Source: CAUYUA01 sp963575675
Lineage (GTDB): Bacteria; Pseudomonadota; Alphaproteobacteria; Azospirillales; Azospirillaceae
Direction: 5' to 3'
Assembly (NCBI GenBank): GCA_963575675.1
Contig: CAUYUA010000239.1
Span: forward strand, 26,399-90,398
DNA: 64,000 bases
The notes under the pieces were generated by a model. It was not told where the DNA came from, did not search any database, and worked only from the letters and a program-made list of their open reading frames with translations. A program made the position numbers and the translations under genes. Below, piece by piece: positions 25,852 through 34,148 of this stretch; positions within the stretch are counted from its first letter, which is position 1, and each line of letters opens with the position of its first letter.

Positions 25852-27207
25852 ATGACGCATATTACGCGCTCGCCGTCGGTTGCCGGAACTTTTTATCCCG
25901 CAGACGGGGCGGAACTTGACCGCCAAGTGCGCTCTTTCCTGGATCAGGCGCCAAAACAACAAATTGCGGCGAAAGCAATCATAGCGCCGCACGCAGGATA
26001 TCGTTACTCGGGCCCGATCGCCGGAACGGCTTACGCGGCGGTGAGCCACCTAACGGAAACGGTGCGCCGCATCGTGTTGATCGGACCGGCGCATCGATTG
26101 GCGTTTCGAGGAATCGCAATGCCCTCCGCAACCGAATTCGCCACACCGTTGGGAACAGTTGCGGTGGACAGCGCCACGCTTTCGGACTTGGCGCAGCGCG
26201 GACAAGCACATGTCTTGGATCACGCATTCGACGGAGAACATGATCTAGAAGTCCACCTTCCGTTTATCCAGCGCGTATTCCCGCAAGCAAAGATTGTTCC
26301 GTTGCTGGTGGGAGAGGCCTCCCCGGAAGCCGTAGAGCAAGTTTTAAAAACGACGTGGGGTGGATCGGAAACTCTGATCATCATCAGCTCGGATCTTAGT
26401 CATTACCAAGAATACGACGTTGCGCGAAAAATCGATTTAGCGACGTCTCAAGCGATTGAGGCGGGCTCCATAGAGCGTTTAGGTGGACAATTCGCTTGCG
26501 GACACTTACCAATCGCTGGTCTTTTGCGCAGAGCCGCTCATTTGGATTTACGCTGCACCACTATTGACCTAAGAAACTCTGGAGACACCAGCGGAGATCA
26601 CAGTCGGGTTGTTGGTTACGGAGCCTATGTTTTCGAATACTCTCAAAACGCCCGATTGTCCGATGATCACCGGCGAACTCTTCATCATGTCGCGCAAACA
26701 ACGCTACGCCACGCCGCCGCCACAGGCCGACAAGTCGAAGTGGATATGGAAACGGCGCCCTTTCCACTGCGCGCCATGCGTAAAACATTCATCACTCTCG
26801 ACGCCAGCGATGGAAACTTACGAGGTTGCATCGGTTCGACAGCGCCGGTCAATCCATTGGCGCAAGACGTCGCTATTAATACATATCGATCTGCAAGACA
26901 GGATCCGCGCTTCGGTCCTGTCAAACCATCCGAAGTAGATCATCTGAAAGTGACGATTTCAATTCTCAGCACCCCTAGCCCAATGACGTTTGTTGATGAA
27001 TCCGATCTTATACATCAACTTCATCCTGAAGTTGATGGTCTAATTTTGCGCGAAGGTTCAAGACAATCTCTGTTCTTGCCGAAAGTTTGGTCTGTTCTTC
27101 CAAACCCGACGAGTTTTGTTCAACACCTCAAACAAAAAGCTGGACTTCCTGCGGATTATTGGTCAAAAACAATGCAAGCTTTTCGTTTTGTAACGGAAAC
27201 TTTTTGA
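25852..27207 (+). CDS. Memo-AMMECR1 fusion protein (AmmeMemoRadiSam system B+A)
   Basis: Two normally separate proteins of the AmmeMemoRadiSam group are fused in 451 aa. Residues about 5-270 are a Memo-like domain of the LigB dioxygenase fold: SPSVAGTFYPADGAEL, IIAPHAGYRYSGPIAGTAY, VLIGPAHRLAFRGIA, DHAFDGEHDLEVHLPFIQ and FACGHLPIAGLL, keeping the metal-site His and Cys positions. Residues about 285-450 are AMMECR1, with GNLRGCIGSTAPVNPLAQDV and a Phe-rich end. ATG 25852 has GAGG 7 nt upstream. The partner amrS lies 1.5 kb away in the opposite direction. The pathway is not known; redox or metal-linked radical chemistry is a guess. Confidence 0.9.
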   Translation: MTHITRSPSVAGTFYPADGAELDRQVRSFLDQAPKQQIAAKAIIAPHAGYRYSGPIAGTAYAAVSHLTETVRRIVLIGPAHRLAFRGIAMPSATEFATPLGTVAVDSATLSDLAQRGQAHVLDHAFDGEHDLEVHLPFIQRVFPQAKIVPLLVGEASPEAVEQVLKTTWGGSETLIIISSDLSHYQEYDVARKIDLATSQAIEAGSIERLGGQFACGHLPIAGLLRRAAHLDLRCTTIDLRNSGDTSGDHSRVVGYGAYVFEYSQNARLSDDHRRTLHHVAQTTLRHAAATGRQVEVDMETAPFPLRAMRKTFITLDASDGNLRGCIGSTAPVNPLAQDVAINTYRSARQDPRFGPVKPSEVDHLKVTISILSTPSPMTFVDESDLIHQLHPEVDGLILREGSRQSLFLPKVWSVLPNPTSFVQHLKQKAGLPADYWSKTMQAFRFVTETF

Positions 27208-27555
27208 TGCAAAGACTTTATAAAAAAAAATTAACGATTTTTGCTTGCTGATATAAAAACAAGAGCTTGCAAACCACGAGCAAATCAGACACTTCTCGAA
27301 CGGCGCCCGAAACGATTCGTTGCGCATAACGTATGCTCTACAAAACTAAGAACTCGGAACATCCGCTCGTTGCAGTCCATAAAACAAAAAATAGGTTCCA
27401 TGGACGCCTCTTAGCGAGGGAATTCCGGAAGGGGTTAACCTTCCGACGTTACGGTTGTCTACACAAGTTATGATAGGCAAACGAAAAATTAAAATTATGA
27501 ATCGTCTCTCTGGTGAATGCGTAGGAAAAACATTCTGGCAATAAAGGGCGAAAAA
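27208..27555. other. Gap with a CGGAAGG hairpin before a small gene
   Basis: About 350 nt, AT-rich on the left (AAAAAAAAATTAACG). At 27426-27445 there is a 7-bp stem CGGAAGG-GGTTAA-CCTTCCG, about 110 nt before the start of the 63-aa gene. I compared the stretch with tRNA, tmRNA, SRP RNA and 6S RNA in outline and found no match. It may hold the promoter and leader of the small gene. Confidence 0.35.
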
Positions 27556-27747
27556 ATGGCAAGCGTGACACTCAAAGATTTAATTTTCGATGCCTATGCT
27601 CAAGCCGTTTTGGCCGCCAAACAAAAGGGGCTAAAAGGCGAAGACGCACAAAAAGCGGCAATCCGCGCGGCCGCAAATGTCGTTTCTAAGGCTTCAGGCA
27701 AAAACATCACTGAAGAAACAGTTCAGAAAGCCATCGCCTTAAAATAG
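27556..27747 (+). CDS. Small conserved-looking protein of unknown function, 63 aa
   Basis: I do not recognise the family. The protein is rich in Ala and Lys and should be helical: MASVTLKDLIFDAYAQAVLA, then KQKGLKGEDAQKAAIRAAAN and NITEETVQKAIALK. The spacing of Ala, Leu and Val fits two or three amphipathic helices. Codon use resembles the flanking genes (many GCC/GCG/AAA), which speaks for a real gene. The ribosome-binding site is weak (AAAGGGCGA about 10 nt upstream of ATG 27556; a start at 27517 is also in frame). It stands alone between the Memo fusion and a family A copy. Confidence 0.55.
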   Translation: MASVTLKDLIFDAYAQAVLAAKQKGLKGEDAQKAAIRAAANVVSKASGKNITEETVQKAIALK

Positions 27748-27843
27748 CGCAACACATGCGCCGTTAGTTAAAATTGGACTCGTTTTTCCGAACAGGCTCT
27801 TACGGGCTTTAGAGAGATAAAGACAAACACAGGTCAATAAAAT

Positions 27844-27963
27844 GGGTCCAGGGACTGCGTTCCTGGTCGCCGAAGATCAAAAAAAAGGGGGAAAAGCGAA
27901 AGCCCCCCCTTATTCATGAAGCAATCCTCCACTGGAAACATTTATTTGTATAGGCTGGACCCC
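27844..27963. repeat. Family A palindrome, internally deleted copy A6
   Basis: Begins with the complete left border GGGTCCAGGGACTGCGTTCC and ends with GGACCCC, but the right arm between is lost. Inside are GGGGGAAAAGCGAAAGCCCC, a small hairpin, TTCATGAAGCAATCCTCC and ACTGGAAACATTTATTTGTA. It ends 12 nt before the stop of the M48 protease gene. Confidence 0.78.
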
Positions 27964-27974
27964 TTTCATTCCAT

Positions 27975-29411
27975 TTAACGCGAAGGCGGTGAAGCGCACT
28001 GTTTGACTTGCGCGCAAATGTCTTCGGCGCGAATCCATCCCGGCGACCCCACCGGCAACAATTTTTGAGCGCGAACCGCATGCATCCGAGCCATAGCGAG
28101 GTCTCCACGCGCCATGGCTTCCTCAGCCATAGAATAGGCCAACATTCCCGGATTATTTTTCCGATCCCAAGCCGTCGCCATCAAACGCCACATCATCGAA
28201 GAGCGACGTTCTTCATCCATAGCGGATTCAAGAACACGAAGGGCCTCATCGACGACAACCGGACCAGGATTTTTGGTTTCCAACAAAGCCTGAGCCAAAG
28301 AGACACGCAACAATCCTGAATCCGGTAACAAAGCAACCGCTTTGCGATACGGAGCCAAAGATTCAGACACTCGCCGGTTTTCCAACAAAATTTGCCCTTT
28401 CAACTCGTAGAAGAAAGGATTTTTCGGCTCGACGGCGATCAATTCGTCAACCAAAAGCAACGATTGTTTAATGTCTCCTTGCTGATACATGGCGACGGCC
28501 CGGGCGTAACGCGCAAAAACCGAACGATCTTCGGGAGGATACCGCCGCAAAGCCGCCGCCGGCTGGATGAATCCGATCAATTTAGCCTTCATCCTTTGAT
28601 GCAGCTCGGAAAATTGAGGCGGCAAACCGGCGTTTGACCAAGGAGACTTTTCGACATAAGCCTGCATCGTGTCGATGCGCTCCCGAGTCAAAGGGTGAGT
28701 CCGCGTATAACTCGATTGACGATCTACGGGCATCAACTCTTGGGAGGATAATTTTTCTAGAAAAGCCAACAACCCGCGTCCAGACAGATGAGCCTTGTCT
28801 AAATATGTTATAGCGGCCTGATCGGCGGAAGATTCCTGCACTCGACTAAAGGCCATAAGATTCCTTCGAATCATTTCCGATCCGCCCAGGATCACAGCGG
28901 CGGCGGCCCCGGGGTTGCCGGAAGCAGCGGCGGCGGCGCCGCCTAAGAGCATCATCAGAATCGATTCGGCTGAAGCGTTTTCCATGGCCTCGTCGCCGCG
29001 AATCAGATGTCCGCCGGAGATGTGACCAGTTTCATGCGCAATGACGCCGATCAATTGCGATGGATCATTGCTCTCGATCAACAAGCCGGTATGAAAAAAG
29101 ATGTTCATCCCGCCCGCAACAAAGGCGTTCAACGTCCCGTCACGCACCAAAACGATCGTCACCGCCAAAGGATCGATTCCAGCGACCTCAAAGATTGGCC
29201 GTGCAAAGGTCCGAATGATATGTTCGATTTCAGCGTCGCGGATAACGGCGAGCCTCGGACCGCCTTCCTGAGCTTCCGCCGACGTTTGCGACCCCAAGCC
29301 GACGACTCCTAAGAAGGTCGCGGCTCCCCAAACGGCGACCATGACCACGGTGCGAAAAAAAGTGCCCACGCTCACCCCCACGCTCCGACAAACTTTTGCT
29401 CTCTCAGCCAT
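27975..29411 (-). CDS. M48 family metalloprotease with TPR-like C-terminus (BepA/YfgC type)
   Basis: Periplasmic zinc protease, by family relation to BepA involved in quality control of outer-membrane proteins such as LptD and BamA. An N-terminal hydrophobic segment (VVMVAVWGAATFLGVVGLGS) ends in a likely signal cleavage near TSAEAQEGG. IGVIAHETGHISGGHL contains the HExxH zinc site, and ESSADQAAITYLDKA supplies the downstream Glu ligand. Residues about 300-470 form helical repeats (YPPEDRSVFARYARAVAMYQ, NPFFYELKGQILLENRRVS). 478 aa. The start is uncertain: ATG 29411 overlaps the divergent gene by 71 nt, while ATG 29342 gives a clean signal peptide. Confidence 0.88.
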   Translation of the reverse strand: MAERAKVCRSVGVSVGTFFRTVVMVAVWGAATFLGVVGLGSQTSAEAQEGGPRLAVIRDAEIEHIIRTFARPIFEVAGIDPLAVTIVLVRDGTLNAFVAGGMNIFFHTGLLIESNDPSQLIGVIAHETGHISGGHLIRGDEAMENASAESILMMLLGGAAAAASGNPGAAAAVILGGSEMIRRNLMAFSRVQESSADQAAITYLDKAHLSGRGLLAFLEKLSSQELMPVDRQSSYTRTHPLTRERIDTMQAYVEKSPWSNAGLPPQFSELHQRMKAKLIGFIQPAAALRRYPPEDRSVFARYARAVAMYQQGDIKQSLLLVDELIAVEPKNPFFYELKGQILLENRRVSESLAPYRKAVALLPDSGLLRVSLAQALLETKNPGPVVVDEALRVLESAMDEERRSSMMWRLMATAWDRKNNPGMLAYSMAEEAMARGDLAMARMHAVRAQKLLPVGSPGWIRAEDICAQVKQCASPPSR

Positions 29412-30807
29412 TGTTTGCTTTTCTTGGGCGATTCGTCAAACCCGACGAAAACACGCCCGACCGATATTTTCGACGCCGACCGGAAGATTTGCGGCTTTGG
29501 CTGCATTTTTTCCGCTTTTTCTGAGTGGTTGCGTCTCGTCATCCGGTGTTTCGATTCCAATCGTGGTCGCCGGCAGTGAGAATATGGTGACGCCGGCAAT
29601 GATTGCCGGCGACGAACCTCTCGCAATTCAAGTCGGGCGCGCCGTTCTGGAGGCGGGCGGAAACGCAGCCGACGCCGTGACCGCCGCCGGATTAGCGATG
29701 ATGGTGACATTGCCTTCTCGCGTTGGCCCGGGGGGAGGCGGCGTCTGCTTGGTTCATGATCCACAGACAAAAAGAGTCCGCACGCTCGATTTTGTTCCAC
29801 GTCGCCTCGCGGGAGCGACTCGGGACAGCGTCGCGCCGACGTTTGTGCGCGGCTTATCGGCATTGCACGCCGCGCATGGGCGCCAACGCTGGGAACAACT
29901 GATCGTCACCGCCGAGACCATGGCGATTCGCGGGATTTCAGCCTCCCGAACTTTGGTCGCAGACATTGCCGTCGCGGAATCACGACTCGATCCTTCAGCC
30001 CGGACGCGGTTTGCTCCACACGGGCGCGGATTGGCCGAAGGCGATTCACTAGAACAACCGGAGTTGGCGCAAATTCTCGGTCGACTGCGCCAGACCGGCC
30101 CCACCGCTTTTTACGGCGGCCCGGGCGGCGGGGAGAACCCAGGAAAAATTGCGGCGCTTTTCGGCGTCGATCCGAGCGCCTTACAAACCATCACGGCGCA
30201 ATGGCGCGAAACGATTGCCACGCCCGACGGCAACGACATCATCCACTTCCCAAACTTGCCCGCCCTCAGCTCTGAACCGGGCGGCGCCGGAGAAAGAGAA
30301 AATGTAGGGCAACGTCTGGCGGCGCTATGGACCAGCCCCGGGACGGAAAGCGGTTTGGTCACGGAAAGCGGTTTGGTCGGAGCTTCGGCGTCGGAACGCT
30401 TTGCCGGAATAATTGCAGAGGACTCCTATGAACAGGCGGTTGCTTGCCTGTTTTCTCTTGGAAACCTGTTCGGCGCGGGACGCCTCAGCGCTGAACACGG
30501 ATTCTTCCCCGGGGTCGCTTGGCCGACACATCAGACGAATGGCGCCGCTTTGATCACCAATCCTCACCTGAATTCGACGCTGTTCGCAGGAACCGGCGAC
30601 TCCGGAGGATTGATCGAAACGATGCGCAACGTCCGCTTTCACGACCAACTCCCCGCCGTCGCGATCGTGTCTATGCATCGAAAAACAACGAACGGCCGGG
30701 TTCTTGCCCTAGGCTGCCTCACGGGCGCCCGAGACGGCAGACGCATTTGCGAATCCTCCGCCGATCCTCTTGGACACGGCGTTTCCGCGATGGTTCTTCA
30801 ACCTTAA
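29341..30807 (+). CDS. Gamma-glutamyltransferase-like lipoprotein, probably inactive
   Basis: 488-aa relative of gamma-glutamyltransferase. A lipoprotein signal is present (FAALAAFFPLFLSGC, lipobox Cys). The N-terminal domain fits the family: NMVTPAMIAGDEPLAIQVG, LEAGGNAADAVTAA, LPSRVGPGGGGVCLVHD, RRLAGATRD. The region that should hold the autocatalytic Thr (TTH-x-S-V-x-D in active enzymes) reads AGIIAEDSYEQAVACLFSLG with no Thr, and the middle is shorter than usual. TNPHLNSTLFAGTGDSGG matches the late substrate-binding loop. An exact 18-bp tandem duplication (30343-30378) encodes TESGLV twice. The true start is unclear, since ATG 29341 lies inside the divergent protease gene. Confidence 0.75.
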   Translation: MTTVRKKVPTLTPTLRQTFALSAIVCFSWAIRQTRRKHARPIFSTPTGRFAALAAFFPLFLSGCVSSSGVSIPIVVAGSENMVTPAMIAGDEPLAIQVGRAVLEAGGNAADAVTAAGLAMMVTLPSRVGPGGGGVCLVHDPQTKRVRTLDFVPRRLAGATRDSVAPTFVRGLSALHAAHGRQRWEQLIVTAETMAIRGISASRTLVADIAVAESRLDPSARTRFAPHGRGLAEGDSLEQPELAQILGRLRQTGPTAFYGGPGGGENPGKIAALFGVDPSALQTITAQWRETIATPDGNDIIHFPNLPALSSEPGGAGERENVGQRLAALWTSPGTESGLVTESGLVGASASERFAGIIAEDSYEQAVACLFSLGNLFGAGRLSAEHGFFPGVAWPTHQTNGAALITNPHLNSTLFAGTGDSGGLIETMRNVRFHDQLPAVAIVSMHRKTTNGRVLALGCLTGARDGRRICESSADPLGHGVSAMVLQP

Positions 30808-30832
30808 TCTCTTTCGGACGCAGGATGTTTCG

Positions 30833-31981
30833 ATGCCTCTAAAAACGGCTCGACGGGGAGCAATCCCGCCTTTTTACGTCATGGAAGTCATGCGCGCCGC
30901 CGCAGAACGCGAACAATCCGGCGGAGACGTGCTTCACTTGGAGGCAGGGCAGCCGTCGACTCCGGCGCCGTCCGCCGTAATCGCCGCCGCCCGGGCGGCG
31001 CTTGTCCAAGATTCGCTCGGCTACACTGAATCACTGGGAGTTCGCCCTCTGCGCGCCGCAATTGCGCAGTGGTGTGCGACTCGTTATAACGTCGAGATTT
31101 CACCATCACGAGTCGTTGTGACCACGGGCTCTTCCGGCGGTTTTATTTTGGCGTTTCTTGCGGCGTTTGAAGCGGGAGATCGAGTCGCAATGGCGGCTCC
31201 CGGCTATCCCGCCTATCGAAACATTCTTTCAGCGTTGGGCGTCGCGCCGATTTCTGTTCCTGTGGGACCGGAGACTCGATTTCAACCCACGCCGGAGCTG
31301 TTAGACCGAATTCCAGGACGACTCGACGGTTTGATTGTCGCGAGCCCATCCAATCCGACAGGAACGATGTTGAACGCCTCTGCGTTTTGCGCTTTGGCCG
31401 AATATTGCGCTGAACGAAGAATTCGTTTAATCTCCGATGAAATTTATCATGGGATTGTCTATGGAGAATCTGCCGCCTCGGCCCTGACGGCGGCGCCGGA
31501 TGCGATTGTGGTGAATAGTTTTTCCAAATATTTTTCGATGACGGGATGGCGGCTGGGATGGTTGGTTTTGCCGGAAGACCTTTTACGTCCGGCGGAGTGC
31601 TTGGCGCAAAATTTGTTTATCTCAGCGCCAAGCCTTTCTCAGGTTGCAGCGTGTAAAGCTTTCGAATGCGTTGAGGAATTAGACGGCCATGTGGCTCGCT
31701 ACGCCCGCAATCGAGAAATTTTGCTCAAGGGTCTCCCCGAGGTTGGGTTTGACCGACTCGCGCCTGCGGATGGAGCTTTTTATATTTATGCGGATGTGTC
31801 GGGATTGACGAAGAACAGCGAGATGTTTTGTCGAGAATTGTTGGCGGAAACAGGAATCGCGATTACTCCGGGAATCGACTTTGACCCGGAGCGAGGACGG
31901 GAAGCGGTTCGGTTTTCTTTTGCCGGAAAAACGGAAACCATCGAGGAGGCGCTTCGCCGCCTTCGCGCTCGAAAGAGATAG
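30833..31981 (+). CDS. Class I/II pyridoxal-phosphate aminotransferase
   Basis: Fold-type I aminotransferase of 382 aa, related to aspartate/aromatic aminotransferases. DVLHLEAGQPSTPAP and LGYTESLGVRPLRAAIAQW are N-terminal motifs. TTGSSGGFILAFLAAFEAGD binds the cofactor phosphate, ASPSNPTGTM holds the Asn, ISDEIYHGIVYG the Asp and Tyr, and NSFSKYFSMTGWRLGW the Schiff-base Lys. VRFSFAG near the end carries the substrate-binding Arg. ATG 30833 has CGCAGGA 8 nt upstream and lies 25 nt after the GGT-like gene, so the two may be cotranscribed. The amino donor and acceptor are not evident. Confidence 0.9.
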   Translation: MPLKTARRGAIPPFYVMEVMRAAAEREQSGGDVLHLEAGQPSTPAPSAVIAAARAALVQDSLGYTESLGVRPLRAAIAQWCATRYNVEISPSRVVVTTGSSGGFILAFLAAFEAGDRVAMAAPGYPAYRNILSALGVAPISVPVGPETRFQPTPELLDRIPGRLDGLIVASPSNPTGTMLNASAFCALAEYCAERRIRLISDEIYHGIVYGESAASALTAAPDAIVVNSFSKYFSMTGWRLGWLVLPEDLLRPAECLAQNLFISAPSLSQVAACKAFECVEELDGHVARYARNREILLKGLPEVGFDRLAPADGAFYIYADVSGLTKNSEMFCRELLAETGIAITPGIDFDPERGREAVRFSFAGKTETIEEALRRLRARKR

Positions 31982-32017
31982 AGGTTAAACCATACAACAA
32001 ATTAGAAAATCAGACAG

Positions 32018-32052
32018 GTCCAGGGACTGCGTCCCTGGACTTTTTTTTTTTA
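32018..32052 (+). terminator. Intrinsic terminator made from the outer ends of a family A repeat
   Basis: GTCCAGGGAC-TGC-GTCCCTGGAC forms a perfect 10-bp stem with a 3-nt loop and is followed directly by a run of T. The sequence is exactly the two outer borders of family A with the whole interior deleted (copy A7). It lies 37 nt after the aminotransferase stop and should end that transcript; it also faces the stop of the minus-strand PrcB-like gene. Confidence 0.82.
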
Positions 32053-32074
32053 CTCTTCTTCACCTCTCGCTCTT

Positions 32075-32563
32075 TCAGTCTTCCGCGCTCGAAGCACGAA
32101 CAAATTTTACTGGACCATCAAATCTCTCCACAATCCGCACAGCAAACGGAGACACCGGCGTTTCTTTCACTTCCCGATCAGGCCCCGGAACGGTCTCATA
32201 AAATAAAGCCTGAAGCTCTCGTTTGCCTGACGACATCCGAGGCTCTTCCAAAAACACGTTGTATCCCGTGGTCCCGCGCGTCCCCAAAAACAACGCCAAC
32301 CCCATCTCGCCAGACCCCAAAGCCGCCGGAGCCGCCACTCCCGTCTTCTGCCATAAAGACGACCACTCTCCCGCCGTGCGCGCCACCACTTCCGCCCGCT
32401 CGGTCACACTGCTCTGCTGCCCCTGCCAAGCGCTCGACGCGCCCGGCTGACGCCGAACTCCTTGCCAACTTTCCTCCTGATCCGAAGTCGCCGTGCAAGC
32501 GCTTAAAACCAACAACAACCCTAAAACAACGCCGATTCTCGGCCAAGAATGAACCCTGCACAT
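32075..32563 (-). CDS. PrcB C-terminal-domain lipoprotein
   Basis: Predicted lipoprotein of 162 aa with signal VVLGLLLVLSAC (lipobox Cys). After a Ser/Gln-rich linker, residues about 60-155 match the PrcB C-terminal domain: EWSSLWQKTG, MGLALFLGTRGTTGYNVFLE and the conserved Pro-Phe-Ala-Val strand near the end. In spirochaetes this domain is found in PrcB, a partner of the protease PrtP; in proteobacteria its role is unknown. ATG 32563 has GGGAATAGAG upstream; an in-frame TTG at 32599 would add 12 residues. The gene is 39 nt downstream of the M20 hydrolase, so they are likely one transcript. Confidence 0.72.
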   Translation of the reverse strand: MCRVHSWPRIGVVLGLLLVLSACTATSDQEESWQGVRRQPGASSAWQGQQSSVTERAEVVARTAGEWSSLWQKTGVAAPAALGSGEMGLALFLGTRGTTGYNVFLEEPRMSSGKRELQALFYETVPGPDREVKETPVSPFAVRIVERFDGPVKFVRASSAED

Positions 32564-32602
32564 TTTCTCTATTCCCAAAAAAGCCGGATTTTTTGACAAA
32601 AC

Positions 32603-33844
32603 CTATGACTGAACCGCCCCCCGATCAAAGTTCACCACCCGACTCGACATCACAGCAGAGCGCGCAGGCGATGACACTCTCGGCAACGCCATTTCCACCA
32701 ATCGAGACCAATAACTTGCTCCAATCGGCAAAATTGCGTCGTTAAAATCATAGCGCGGATTATGAATCATGCACGAATCAGCTCCTCCGCCTTGACCAAG
32801 CCAAACATAACACCCAGGCCGCTCATTCAACATAAAAGAAAAATCTTCAGCTCCCATAGAGGGCTCCGGATTGATGACCACCTGAGTCTCCCCCACCACG
32901 TCCATAGCGACCTTAGCGGCGAAATCCGCTTCGAGCTTTGTGTTAACAGTGGCGGGATAAGTGCGGTTATAACGCAGAACAGCCGTCGCTCCAAAAGCGG
33001 CGGCAACTCCACTGGCGATCCGCGCCAACTCACGTTCGATCATATCCCGAGTCGCCGGTCGAAAACTGCGCACAGTCCCCGCCAACGTCACCTTTGAAGG
33101 AATCACATTGAACGTGGTTCCGCCATTAATCATCGTGATGCTGACGACGGCGCTGTCCAAAGGATCGGTTGAACGACTAATCAAGCTCTGCGCGGCGGTG
33201 ACGATATGTGCGGCAACCACCACAGGATCAACTCCGTGATGTGGCATGGCTCCATGCGCCCCCTGCCCTTCCACGAAGATTTCGAACCGATCCGCCGCCG
33301 CCATGATCGGCCCGGCGCGCACGCCGAAAGTCCCCAATGGCAACTCGGGCCAATTATGAACGCCATAAATCTGATCGCAAGGAAATCGCTGGAACAACCC
33401 CGCCTCGACCATGGCGCGACCGCCCCCTTTACCTTCCTCGGCGGGCTGAAAGATAAAATTTACTGTCCCATCGAAATTACAGGTCTCCGCCAAATATCGC
33501 GCCGCTCCCAGCAACATCACGGTATGGCCATCGTGACCGCAACCATGCATTTTTCCCGGATAGCGCGAAACATGCTCGAATTGATTCTCTTCTTGCATAT
33601 TCAAGGCGTCCATATCGGCCCGCAGACCTATTGAACGCCCGCCGCCGGTTCCGGAACGCAGAACCCCGACGACGCCGGTTCCGGCGATTCCCTCATGAAC
33701 TTCCACGCCGAACGTCCGAAGTTGTTCGGCCACGAACGCCGCTGTTTTCACTTCTTCGAAGGCGGTTTCCGGGTAAGCATGCAGAGTCCGACGCCACAAG
33801 ATCATGTCGTGATGGAACTCTGAGACGCGATGAAGAATCGGCAT
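32603..33844 (-). CDS. M20 family amidohydrolase (hippurate hydrolase-like)
   Basis: Binuclear metal amidohydrolase of 413 aa that releases acyl or aminoacyl groups from N-acyl amino acids. The start WRRTLHAYPETAFEE is followed by SIGLRADMDALNMQEEN (metal Asp), MHGCGHDGHTVMLLGAA (metal Cys/His), FQPAEEGKGGGRAMVEAG (catalytic Glu and metal Glu), and the dimerisation lid QGAHGAMPHHGVDPVV. MGAEDFSFML and CMIHNPRYDFND close the site. Family members act on hippurate, indole-acetyl amino acids or N-acetyl-diaminopimelate; the substrate here is not determined. Confidence 0.9.
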   Translation of the reverse strand: MPILHRVSEFHHDMILWRRTLHAYPETAFEEVKTAAFVAEQLRTFGVEVHEGIAGTGVVGVLRSGTGGGRSIGLRADMDALNMQEENQFEHVSRYPGKMHGCGHDGHTVMLLGAARYLAETCNFDGTVNFIFQPAEEGKGGGRAMVEAGLFQRFPCDQIYGVHNWPELPLGTFGVRAGPIMAAADRFEIFVEGQGAHGAMPHHGVDPVVVAAHIVTAAQSLISRSTDPLDSAVVSITMINGGTTFNVIPSKVTLAGTVRSFRPATRDMIERELARIASGVAAAFGATAVLRYNRTYPATVNTKLEADFAAKVAMDVVGETQVVINPEPSMGAEDFSFMLNERPGCYVWLGQGGGADSCMIHNPRYDFNDAILPIGASYWSRLVEMALPRVSSPARSAVMSSRVVNFDRGAVQS

Positions 33845-34148
33845 GGCGTTTCACTCTATAGTGACGAATTATGGCGCCTAAGGTCGCGGACTACATACCG
33901 GAGGAAAAAAAGAATGGCGGATTGTCGCCGACCGGCATATTAAGAAACATATCGAATAGTGTTTTAAGAGAATACGAAATCAAACGGATCCAGGGACTGT
34001 TCTCCCCGTCACAGAAGGAGCCATTTAATTTAATATTTTCTCAAAACACGGTTCAGCACGTCATTTGATACGCTGATTGGCGTGAGCGAACCATTCTTTC
34101 CACCCGTTCGTGTCATATCCCAATAACTTTTTAGAATGTCCTGAGACG
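33845..34148. other. Gap before moaC with a family A border fragment
   Basis: About 300 nt. At 33986-34012 stands GGATCCAGGGACTGTTCTCC followed by CCGTCAC, a short remnant of the left border of family A (copy A8). A 65-codon open frame (33871-34068) runs across it and is not convincing. The moaC promoter should lie here; the only ribosome-binding hint is CCTGAGA before ATG 34149. Confidence 0.45.

Noticed and set aside
25583..25855. 90-codon frame upstream of the Memo fusion
   Set aside because: It overlaps the memo start in another phase, has no family likeness and covers the probable control region.
27208..27555. Possible small RNA gene such as 6S, SRP or tmRNA
   Set aside because: I looked for the conserved cores (open bubble, GGAAG tetraloop region, tRNA-like ends) and saw none; only a short hairpin is present.
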